This document shows positions 1 through 8,848 of a stretch of 64,000 bases of DNA, piece after piece; the stretch's first letter is position 1; each line of letters begins with the position of its first letter. Source of the DNA: Gossypium raimondii. Lineage: Eukaryota; Streptophyta; Magnoliopsida; Malvales; Malvaceae. The notes beneath the pieces are model-generated. The model worked only from the letters and a program-made list of their open reading frames with translations, did not search any database and had not been told where the DNA came from. The stretch is from the NCBI RefSeq assembly GCF_025698545.1, contig NC_068570.1, forward strand, positions 58,919,924 through 58,983,923, read 5' to 3'. The position numbers were made by a program, and so were the translations under genes.

Positions 1-1175
1 ATTTTGGTCACTGAATTTTAATCTTTCCAATTTAATCATTAAATTATTCGAAATAATTTTTATGATCATCGAATGTCGACAGCATTTGATATTTAACAAA
101 AATGCTTATGTGGACATTTTTATTGGTTTAATAGTAAATTTAGCCCTCTAATATTAACATGTTCTATCAATTTGATCCTAAATAAAAATTAATAAATTTA
201 ATCCTTAATATTTACAAAATTTATCATATTAGTTCAAATTCTAAAACAATCAATAAATTTATCCCTTAACATTTGCAAAATGATGAATTTAATTTTTTTT
301 TTAAATTTTGTAAACCTCAAACATACATGCACGAGTAGATTTTGATGGATATGGGAATCATGCGTATGAGAATAACGATGAAAAACAAATGTCTACTTAC
401 TGCAAGTTTAGTCTGACTATTCAATGTCATGTTCAATCACAGTATTGATCAGATAGTGAAATAGAAACGAAAAATAGAGAAGTAAAGAGAGATTTTGCAC
501 ATGGTCGTTTGTTAACGCAATTCGGAAACAATCTTATTTTGCGGAGCCTCGTTTAGTGAATGATTCTTATTAAATAATCTTTTGGATCACTTATTGGTTC
601 AAGCACAATCTACCATTATACAAAGAAAGAATCGCAGCCTCAACATCGACCCCAATTATTACAAATAAAGCTTATTTGCTTATTAAAACAACATTCAATA
701 AAGCCCACGTGAAAAAAAGCCAACATGTAAATATGTCCAGGTTGTCTCGTATCTTGACTGATAACAAATATTATTAGATATCCTTAGCTCTAACAAATGG
801 TAAAGAACTATTTATAATTAAATTTTTTATAAATTTTGTAAATTCTTCGTTTTGTAATTTTACAAATTTTAAAAATCAAAATTTGTCATTTTTAAATGTT
901 GAAAGATAAATTATTATTTTTTAGAATTTGAACTAAAATAACAAATTTTATAAACATTGAGGGCTAAATTCTTTTAATTTTGTATATTTAGGATCAATTT
1001 GATAGAATATGTAAATATTAGAGGGTTAAATTTATTATTAGACCAATAGTCCGTGTCAACACTTCTATCAAATTTCAAACCACTGTTAACATTCGGTGAC
1101 CAAAATATTTTATTTGAATAGTTTAATGATTAAATTGAAAAAATTAAAAGTTCAGTTACCATAATAGAACGCATA
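1..1175. repeat. Long foldback (inverted-repeat) element, left end possibly cut by window edge
   Basis: The first ~300 bases and bases ~830-1175 are inverted copies of each other. The left edge (ttggtcactgaattttaat) is mirrored near 1140-1165 (attaaaagttcagttacca), and the phrases 'ggctaaattta', 'gaccaata' and 'gatcaatttgata' occur in opposite orientation in the two arms. The middle (300-830) has no coding potential that I can see. Single-arm relatives occur at ~13310-13545 and ~15720-15980, and another was split by the solo LTR at 5271-8142. It resembles a non-autonomous DNA transposon of Mutator foldback type. The family assignment is inference, because no target duplication can be read at the left edge. 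Confidence 0.6.
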
Positions 1176-1596
1176 AGCAATAGTTTAGTGATCATTTTAA
1201 TAATTTACCCATTATAAAAATAGTGTAAAGATTAATCATTTATTTGAATTTTATTTGACTTGAAATAAGTTTGACATCTATATATATATATATTTATATA
1301 TTAGAATATGGATTTTAGAAAGATATGATTTTTAAATATATAAATTGATTTTAGAAAATAATAATAATAAAGAGTAATGCCTTTTTTTTTTTTGCTTATC
1401 AAGTGTTTCATTTAGCTGCAAAGCAGAGAATACTTTTAAAAAAGGGATTGATATTCCCTTATTCTAATATACTTTTAAAAATAGATGAAATTACTCATTG
1501 ATCTAATTTACAGAGGCTAATTTACCCATTTCTTTAGTAAAAAAATACAAATTGCAGTCTCACACTTTGTACAGGAGCCTCTATGGTACTTTTACC
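1176..1596. other. AT-rich intergenic stretch with right half of a foldback repeat
   Basis: No gene is visible. Bases ~1480-1596 match one end of the repeat family seen at 3030-3400 and 3871-4177 (phrases 'ggctaatttacccat' and 'tatggtacttttacca'). The rest is AT-rich, with a short TA run near 1280-1300 and a T run near 1381. Confidence 0.4.
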
Positions 1597-1803
1597 ATGG
1601 ACAAGGATTATAGGAAGCAACTAAAGCCGTTTCCAAGTTCGAAGGGGGTTGATGTTGATGGTCAGGAGAAAACTTTTGTGGCAAAACATGTTGAAGAAGA
1701 GCGCCTCGTGGTCACTGAACCGCAAGTCGAAGGCAAGACTAAGGAGGAACTGAAAGCCAAGGTATCCCAACCGGTTCGCGATCCTCCACTAGATCATCTA
1801 TAA
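1597..1803 (+). CDS. Short unidentified ORF, possible gene fragment or exon
   Basis: From ATG 1597 this reads as 68 residues, beginning MDKDYRKQLKPFP and rich in lysine and glutamate. Base composition is distinctly higher in GC than the flanks, which suggests real or formerly coding sequence. I do not recognise the protein. The start sits at the edge of a foldback repeat ('acttttaccatgg'), so the true N-terminus may lie elsewhere or be lost. A possible splice donor (aaggtatcc) lies near 1758-1766. The stop codon overlaps the 3' end of the convergent nuclease gene on the other strand by about 10 bases. It could be a captured fragment or a terminal exon; confidence that it is expressed is low. 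Confidence 0.25.
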   Translation: MDKDYRKQLKPFPSSKGVDVDGQEKTFVAKHVEEERLVVTEPQVEGKTKEELKAKVSQPVRDPPLDHL

Positions 1804-2744
1804 AATTCAATACGACCTGCAATCTCCCTACATATCATCTTTGCTTTACTAGCTAACTTTATGCTCTTAGAAATTACAAGCCCTGTTTGCTTGTGTCTGG
1901 ATGAAGGTTCATATCTCTTGGCATCCTCTTCCTTGCCTAGTGATAAGGCCTCCTTAGCAGGCATTACGTTTCCCCACCAAAATTCCTGCAAAATCCCGTG
2001 CATAAGATCCCAATAACTACGTTCTCTACACACGCGGAATATCGTGCTTCTATTTGGTGTCCAACAATACAAATCAACCCATTCTCGATCCATTATCTCC
2101 ATTTGACCCTGAACCTGAGGCATATAATAGAATGGCATGGTTGACCACGGTAGAGCAGTCTGGGGTTTACCTTTGTTGTAAGGACACTTCACTTCCAAGA
2201 TACCACCTCCAGGAAAGCAACCAAGACCATCCGGTGATGCACCAAGCCAATCAAACTTCTCTTTTGAATGGATAGCGAATCCTAAAGAGCTAACCTCACG
2301 ACCTGTGATCCTTTTGTACCTCTCAATAGCAGTTACTTCATTGAGCACACCCCATTCCATAGCACACCTAATAGAAGATTTCAGAACCTGTGTTTCAGCT
2401 GCGAAAACTTTTTCGTGCCAGAGTTTAGAGCGGCGCTTTCCTTTCCAAAAACCCAAAGCTGTAGTAAAGGTACTTGTGGTTAGCTTGTTCCTACGAAGGG
2501 CAAACCATTCATCTGAGCGTTGAGGTGCATCAAATGGGGTAAGGTTGACAGCCAGCACAATCGATGTTGGGGCACGAACAGTAAGTGAAGTGTTTCGAGA
2601 GAAATGCGTAGAGCTGGTGGAAAGGGTTCTTTGACATCCCTTTCTCCACCTGTCCATGGACCAAGGAACCATAGCTTTATGATGAACAGCACGAAATCTA
2701 GTCATGTAGCAATTGCTCATTGTGAAGGAGGATAGCTGCTTCAT
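1794..2744 (-). CDS. YqaJ/lambda-exonuclease-type PD-(D/E)XK nuclease, probable organelle-targeted protein
   Basis: This is an uninterrupted 316-residue ORF from an ATG at 2744. The C-terminal two thirds match the YqaJ viral-recombinase/lambda exonuclease fold: an opening SDEWFALRRNKLT block (~77-89), a helix with EWGVLNE (~130-136), the metal-binding Asp in GASPDG (D172), the E-x-K pair in GILEVKCP (E184, K186), and a QVQGQ motif (~210-214). These are the expected active-site residues of a PD-(D/E)XK DNA exonuclease, so the enzyme looks catalytically intact. The ~65-residue N-terminus is rich in Ser, Thr and Arg and poor in acidic residues, compatible with a plastid or mitochondrial transit peptide (inference). 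Plant genomes carry a small family of such 'restriction-endonuclease-like' proteins whose role is poorly known. A long 5'-UTR intron probably precedes this coding exon. Confidence 0.8.
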   Translation of the reverse strand: MKQLSSFTMSNCYMTRFRAVHHKAMVPWSMDRWRKGCQRTLSTSSTHFSRNTSLTVRAPTSIVLAVNLTPFDAPQRSDEWFALRRNKLTTSTFTTALGFWKGKRRSKLWHEKVFAAETQVLKSSIRCAMEWGVLNEVTAIERYKRITGREVSSLGFAIHSKEKFDWLGASPDGLGCFPGGGILEVKCPYNKGKPQTALPWSTMPFYYMPQVQGQMEIMDREWVDLYCWTPNRSTIFRVCRERSYWDLMHGILQEFWWGNVMPAKEALSLGKEEDAKRYEPSSRHKQTGLVISKSIKLASKAKMICREIAGRIEFYR

Positions 2745-3029
2745 TTTGACATGAGATCCAATAAAAGCAATGCAAATTTTAGACAGATTTCAGGACCAAA
2801 TGAGAGAAAATAATTAGATAGATTTCCTACATGAAGTTCTTTTTACCATAAATATAGACAAAAATGAAAAGCATACAAAAACCCATGTAATAAACTTATT
2901 CTAAAATGGTAAAGATTAAGTTTGGTTACAAATCCATGGTACAACAAACACTACTAATGAAGTTTCAAACCGACTTCTTTTCTTGCAAGTTGTGATCAAT
3001 ATACAATATATTTTAAAGCAAGTTAAAGT

Positions 3030-3400
3030 GGTAACGATAGAGGCCCCTATACTAAGAGTCAAATTACATTTTGCCCTCTCTACTAAAAAGATAGGCAAAT
3101 TAGTCTTTGCAGGTTAAATCGAAAGAGTAAATTAGTTATTTCAATTAAAAACTTCATCTATTTGTACTTTTAAAAACTGGTGTGGATGACGGAATAACCA
3201 AATAGTGACACGTAATGTGTCATGTGTACCTCATGCTGAGGTACATGGACCAATTTTTAATTGTAAATATAGATGAAAACAGAGACTGGTTTGCTCTTCG
3301 ATCTAATGTACAGGAACTAATTTGCCCATTTTTTTTTGTAGAGGGTGCAAAATACAATCCGACTCCTAATACATAGGCCTCCATGATACTTTTACCAGTT
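3030..3400. repeat. Foldback repeat, 'ggtaaaagtat' family, copy A
   Basis: The left arm reads gtggtaacgatagaggcc followed by 'tactaagagtcaaattacattttgcc'-type sequence. The right arm (3340-3400) is the inverse, ending ggcctccatgatactttta. The centre contains a short hairpin around 'cacgtaatgtgtcatgtg'. It is the same family as copy B at 3871-4177 and half-copies at 1480-1596 and ~15500-15570. Confidence 0.6.
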
Positions 3401-3870
3401 AAAATAAATTGGGATATCCCTGACATTTAAGCATACATAATTGGAGAAAAAAAAAAACTTTCAATTAGCCATAGACATCAAACATGAAGTTTAAAAAATG
3501 ATAAAAACTACTTTCAAAATTGGTGGTTTGCACTTTGCAAAACCAACTAATTATTTATTTTCTTAACAAAGCAGTCCTTGAGGGCAATTGCATCCAGAAA
3601 GTAACTATGTCGGCGCATAATTGTAAATTGGGAACATTTCACAAATGACCCAACAATTCTCTTTCTTTTTATTTAGATTAGGAGCTAAATAAAAACTTTG
3701 CACACTACAAGCTAAATAAAAAAGGACACAAGAATAGCTACCTTTTTCCTATATGTGCCACCCACTTCTTATGAGTTGTGATAAATACACCTACATGAAA
3801 TAGAAAACCAGACTTTATTCATCATATTAGTTGAGATCAACCACAAAATCAAACAAATAAGCCAAAAATG

Positions 3871-4177
3871 GGTAAAAGTACCATGGAGAGACCACTATAC
3901 TAAGAGTCAGATTATCTTTTGTCCTCTTTACTTAAAAAAAAATGGGCAAATTAGTCCCTGCATTAAATCAAAGAACAAAAAAGTCCTTTTTGTTATAATT
4001 TTCGTCCATTTATACTCTTAAAAACTAACAAGACTGACAGAATATCCAAACAATAACACGTGACATATCATGTCTACCCATGCTGACGTACAAAGACTAA
4101 CGTATCCATTTTTTAAATAAAATAGGCAAAATGCAATTCAATTTATAGTACAGGGACCTCTGTGGTATTTTCTTACC
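3871..4177. repeat. Foldback repeat, 'ggtaaaagtac' family, copy B
   Basis: It begins ggtaaaagtaccatggag and ends with the inverted form (cctctgtggtattttcttacc). The inner arms also pair ('gagtcagattatcttttg' against 'aaaatgcaattcaattta'). It has no coding capacity, consistent with a non-autonomous foldback element. Confidence 0.6.
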
Positions 4178-4439
4178 ACCAAAACTGGCAAACGCCTGAA
4201 CCTAAAGTCTATCCAATATTTCAACTTCCAACAAAGAAATCAATGCAAAGGGTTATCCAAATAAGCATCCATTATAGAGTTAAAAGTACAATTTACATAA
4301 AAATAACAACAAAACTTCCATATGTAAAACCCTAAATTAAATTCTATAACAGAAGCCAAATAACCCTAAAAAATATCTGCTAAGTGTATCGGCATTCAGA
4401 TTTTCCAACAATAAATAGAAAAACAGCATTAAAAAACGA

Positions 4440-4535
4440 GAGAGGAAACGCTACCACTTATAGGAGTTGAGAAGGAGAGGATTGGGAATGAGTGAGTTAG
4501 GGTTAACGAGTCAGGGTTTTTAAATAAAAAGGAGC
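4440..4535 (-). promoter_or_regulatory. Putative core promoter and first non-coding exon of the YqaJ-type gene
   Basis: On the minus strand an AT block (ctttttatttaaaaacc, ~4518-4534) is followed by a CT-rich leader (actcactcattcccaatcc, then ctctccttctcaactcc). This is the usual look of a plant TATA region and 5' UTR. It lies about 1.7 kb upstream of the coding exon at 2744. No transcript evidence is available. Confidence 0.35.
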
Positions 4536-4570
4536 CAAAATGGGGTAAAAAGGAGGGAAATTAAGAAGAA

Positions 4571-4620
4571 TGTATATATATATAGATATAGATAGATACA
4601 TAGATACATAGATAGATATA
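4571..4620. repeat. GATA/TA microsatellite
   Basis: Simple repeat of tatata followed by gata, gatagata and cata units, just upstream of the putative nuclease-gene promoter. Confidence 0.8.
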
Positions 4621-5270
4621 CAGGGAGAAAATTATTAATTGAAAATGATTTTATTTTGGGTCAATTTTGTATAAGAAGTCCCTGTATTATATGTGTTTAA
4701 CAGGTTTAGTCTCTTTGACTATAACTTGATCATTTCAGTCTCGATGTCAAATTTTTAGGTTAAAATATACCATAAGTCCTTGTACTCTTCTCAATTTTAG
4801 AATTTAGCCTTTATACTTTTATTTTCAGGAATTTATTTCCTCTATTTTTCAGATTTCAAAATTTAAATAGCTATTTGTTAACACAATTAAATTTATTGAT
4901 GCGACATTTTGAAATAAAAATAATACTTACTTGATAGTCATGTACCTTAAAAATAACATTTTAATGAATTTGAACTTAGCAAAATAATTTTAATAGTATT
5001 AATAATTGGACCTAAATTTTGAAATCTAAAAATAGAAGGACTAAAATTTTTAAAATAGAAGTATAGGGACTACATTTTAATTTTACAAATAGTATATGGA
5101 CTTATGCATTGTAATGAAATAGATTATATATTTTTAATAATTATCGTTTTATTTAATTCTAATTCTCAAAGTTAAAAAAAGTTTAAAATTGTAAATGTTC
5201 AGGGCTAAATTTATTGAATTTTTTAGAATTAGAACTAAATGATAAATTTTGTAAATATTGGAAGGCTAAA
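4621..5270. other. AT-rich intergenic sequence with the left part of a repeat interrupted by a solo LTR
   Basis: No gene is seen. Bases 4660-5100 contain degraded inverted-repeat phrases ('agtccttgtactcttctcaatttta', mirrored near 5050-5110). Bases ~5150-5270 are the left part of the 'ggctaaatttgttattagacc' repeat, whose right part resumes at 8143. Confidence 0.5.
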
Positions 5271-8142
5271 TGTAACACCCCTTACCCGTATCCAACACCG
5301 GAATAAGGTACGAGGCATTACCAAAACACATACACTTGTAAACGTATTTAACCGAGTTATAAAATTTCATCTAAATAAAAACTTTCAAAATAATTAACAT
5401 GTTTCTATAACTTTTCACAATATATCCTCAAAATATTATAATCATAATAATTAGGGCCTACGAGACCCGGTACATACTCATACAATTCAATGCTTCATTT
5501 CCATTTCATTTAATTCGCAATTTCTCATGCTCACAATTTAGATCATATCACTAGCAATTTCCATTTAATTCACGTACAATTCAATGTCACTAAGTTTAAC
5601 ACTAATACGTATTTACCATTTAACTCAACGTTTATCGATTATATCATTCAATAACACATTTATGAAATTCTTAATTTTGCAATGAAAATATCACTTTAGC
5701 TTAAATAACAACATCATCCTGGTATAAATACACTACCACTTATTCATTTACTTTAATTCATTTGGGCCCATTTGTCACTTACCATCCTTAATCAAATTAG
5801 GGAACGGTTACGGAAAATTGAGTACTTCACTTTCACTTTGCCATAATATAACTATGGTCTTACATATGATCACTTATCACTTGTCCCTGATCAGATAAGT
5901 GTAGCTAGGCTACCACTTATCACTTTGTCACTTGATCAGATAAGTGTAGCTAAGGCTACCACTTATCACTTTGTCACTTGATCAGATAAGTATAGCACTT
6001 ATCACTTTCTCACTTGATCAGATAAGTGTAGCTAAAGCTACCACTTATCACTTTATCTCTTGATCGATAAGTGTAGCACTTATCACTTTTCACTTGATCG
6101 ATAAGTGTAGCTAATGCTACCACTTATCACTTTATCACTTGATCGAAGTACTCAAATCCGCGTTCCGCTCAATTTGATCATTTATTCATATATCGGGCTT
6201 ACCAACATGTGTTAATTCATAAACCATTCATGACATTATTTCATGCCACATCATATATTGAATATACCATACACACATACTATGAAACTTTCTTTTCACA
6301 CATGCCATGACCAATAATGCACAAATATAAGTATAATTCATATTTCATCGTTTATCAATTAAAATCAAGCATATGACCAATTATACACAAATCATTCATA
6401 TATTTCCCAATTTTCCTCCTCCTCCTCTCCATTCCACATCCTTAATGTGTATAACACACTTAAACAACATTAACCATAATTTCAATATTCACTAACATGT
6501 ATATTCAAAGCTGTTTATCCGAGTCAGAGTCACTAAATTATTTTTACCTAGAGCTACAGAGCTCCAAATTAAGATCCGTTAATTTTCCCTGAAACTAGAC
6601 TCACATATATTCATAGCATAAAATTTTCAGAATTTTTGGTTGAGCCAAATAATACATTTTATTCTTTAAAGTTCCCCTGTTTCGCTGTCTGACAGTTTCG
6701 ACCACTCTTCACTAAAAATTAATTATCTCATTGTACAGAATTCAGATGATGTTTTCGTTTGTTTCTTCTAAAAATAGACTCATTAAGAATTATAACCATA
6801 TAAATTATAACTCATAATCATTTTTTTACAATTTTTACTGATTTTCCAAAGTCAGAACAGGGGAACCCGAATTCATTCTGACCTTGTCTCACAAAATCTA
6901 TTATATCTCATGATTTACAATTCCATTGCTCACATCGTTTCTTTTATAAAAAACTAGACTCAATAAGCTTTAGTTTCATATTTTATTCATCCTCTAATTC
7001 AATCTCTACAATTTTTGGTGATTTTTCAAAGTTACACTACTGCTGCTGTCCAAAACTGCTTTAGTGCAAAATGTTGATTTCCATTTTGCCCCAAATTTCA
7101 CAGTTTATACAATTCGGTCCTTTCTCAATTAACCCCTCAATTAATCTAATTTTCTCTATTAGTACTTTACTAGGCATTATAAGTTGTTACACAACTATTG
7201 AAATTCAGAATTTCCACATATAACTCTATCTTCAAACTCTTTTACTATTAGGTCCCAAACATTCACTTTCTATTCAATTCTTTCAATAAAATCAGCATAT
7301 GAACAATTTAAAGCTCTAATTTCATGATAAATCATCATATACTTCCAGCACATATTCATATCAACTTTCAACTTCTTTCATAAAATCAAAACTAATGAAT
7401 TTAACAAGTGGGCCTAGTTGTAAAAGTCATAAAAATACAAAAATTTCAAGAAATAGTCAAGAATTGAACTTACTTGTAATAAAAATATGAAGAACCAGCT
7501 TGAAGAAGCCCTTCCATGGTGTTTTAGCTGATGAGAATTCAGAAAATGAAGAGAAATCTAGATAATTCCACTTGGGTCCTAACTTTATTAAGCAAATTTT
7601 GCAATTTTCCAATTTTGCCCTTAATTCTCGTTACTTTCTTGCTGATTTCATGCCTCTGTTGTCCAGCCCAAATAGACCTTGGGTCTATTTGTCTTTTAAG
7701 CCCTCTTCCTTTTATCATTTAAGCTATTTAATCATTTCCCAAAATTTTGCATTTGTTACAATTTAGTCCTTTTGTTCAATTAATTATCGGAACTTTAAAA
7801 TTTCTTAACGAAACTTTAATACTAACTTTTTAACACTCCATAAATATTTATAAAAATATTTATGGCTCGGTTTAAAATCCCCGAGGTCTTGATACCTCAT
7901 TTTGATTCTAATTATTTTAATATTTATTTCTAGTGCACTATTCACTATTTCAAAAATTTTTCTAACTTCACATTTAACTTATACTTACTAAATTAATAAT
8001 ATTTTCTACCCATTTGTCGAATTTAGTGATCTCGAATCACCGTTCCGACACCTCTGAAAATTCAAGCCATTACATTTTTTTTTCGTCGGATTTGTGGTCC
8101 CGAAACCACTGTTCCGACTAAGCCTAAAATCGGGCTATTACA
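5271..8142. mobile_element. Solo LTR, probably of a Ty3/gypsy (Del/Tekay-like) retrotransposon
   Basis: A 2872-bp block begins tgtaacaccccttacccg and ends atcgggctattaca, giving TG...CA termini with a TGTAA/TTACA inverted repeat. It is flanked by the identical 5-bp duplication ctaaa (5266-5270 and 8143-8147). Removing it restores the phrase ggctaaatttgttattaga, found uninterrupted elsewhere in the window (for example ~15861), which confirms the insertion boundaries. No gag/pol coding or second LTR is present, so it is a solo LTR left by LTR-LTR recombination. The long LTR suggests a chromovirus of Del/Tekay type (inference). The strand cannot be fixed without internal sequence. Confidence 0.75.
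5869..6150. repeat. Tandem repeat array inside the solo LTR, ~35-46-bp units
   Basis: About seven units of the form cacttatcactttgtcactt-gatcagataagtgtagctaaggctac stand head to tail, with some shortened by ~10 bp. Each unit contains the inverted pair cacttatc/gataagtg, so every monomer can form a small stem. Confidence 0.85.
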
Positions 8143-8318
8143 CTAAATTTGTTATTAGACCAATAAAAATAACCTGTTAGCTTTCTATTAAGTATTTAAA
8201 GGTGGGTGACTAAAATTTTAAAATTTGAAAATATTGATGATGACATTGAAAGTTTTTAAAGTCGGGTGACCAAAATAAAACCTACCCAAAAGTTAGGTGA
8301 CTGCCCACGTAATTTACC

Positions 8319-8321
<3 letters not shown>
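8143..8321. repeat. Right part of the repeat interrupted by the solo LTR
   Basis: This continues the 5150-5270 repeat after the target duplication (tttgttattagaccaataa) and ends with ggtgaccaaaataaaa and agttaggtgactgccc phrases typical of this foldback family. Confidence 0.55.

Positions 8322-8380
<59 letters not shown>
8322..8380. repeat. (AT)n microsatellite
   Basis: About 29 uninterrupted AT units, lying 3' of the PDAT gene. Confidence 0.95.
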
Positions 8381-8381
<1 letters not shown>

Positions 8382-8783
8382 TGAAGTCACAGCTCACAAT
8401 CTCCTGCATGTGTGCAAGAAAAGCTTCTCACAGAGTGGAAATATATGCTCACACACAGCAATGCATGTAATGAACTTGGATGTTAGTTTTTTTTTTTTTC
8501 AAATGAAATTTAGGAGACCTTATTAAACTAACGAGATTGATTATCTCCGTCGAATCCGAGTATACGTAACGGAGGATCCGATTCAGTTTAGAGCTCGGAA
8601 AAATGTTGTGACAGAACATTTCCAGACATGGAAGTTGAAACTTACAACAATGATACGGTCACGGAATTTTTTTTTTCCGATGACAATTCGAAGACCGTAC
8701 TAAAACGCCGAGATCTTTTCGTGCCAACAAATTCGAATATACATGTCGGACGATTCGAAGTGGGAAAACAATGCAGGGGAGAA
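8381..8783. other. Region downstream of PDAT, probably including its 3' UTR
   Basis: No separate gene is seen. The strand-matched interval just below 8849 is probably PDAT 3' UTR. Short ORFs here on either strand are not protein-like. Confidence 0.35.
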
Positions 8784-8838
8784 TATGTATGTATGTATGT
8801 ATGCATGCATGTATGTATGTATGCATGCATGTATGTAT
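8784..8838. repeat. Tetranucleotide (ATGT/ATGC)n microsatellite in PDAT 3' region
   Basis: Runs of tatg with interspersed gcatgcat lie only about 10 bases past the PDAT stop codon, and so probably within its 3' UTR. Confidence 0.9.
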
Positions 8839-8848
8839 CAGTGCAGGC

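Larger units (their letters stand above)
2745..4440 (-). other. Presumed 5'-UTR intron of the YqaJ-type gene
   Basis: There is no coding sequence here. A CT-rich, UTR-like segment near 4440-4510 on the minus strand, together with a coding start at 2744, suggests that this stretch is transcribed and spliced out. It contains two foldback repeats (3030-3400 and 3871-4177). The exact splice sites were not determined, so this is inference from layout. Confidence 0.35.

Noticed and set aside
2054..2692. Plus- and minus-strand ORFs within the YqaJ-type coding exon
   Set aside because: Shadow frames of the real gene; none shows a recognisable domain.
5869..6150. Possible CRISPR-like array
   Set aside because: Units are head-to-tail with no unique spacers, in plant DNA inside an LTR.
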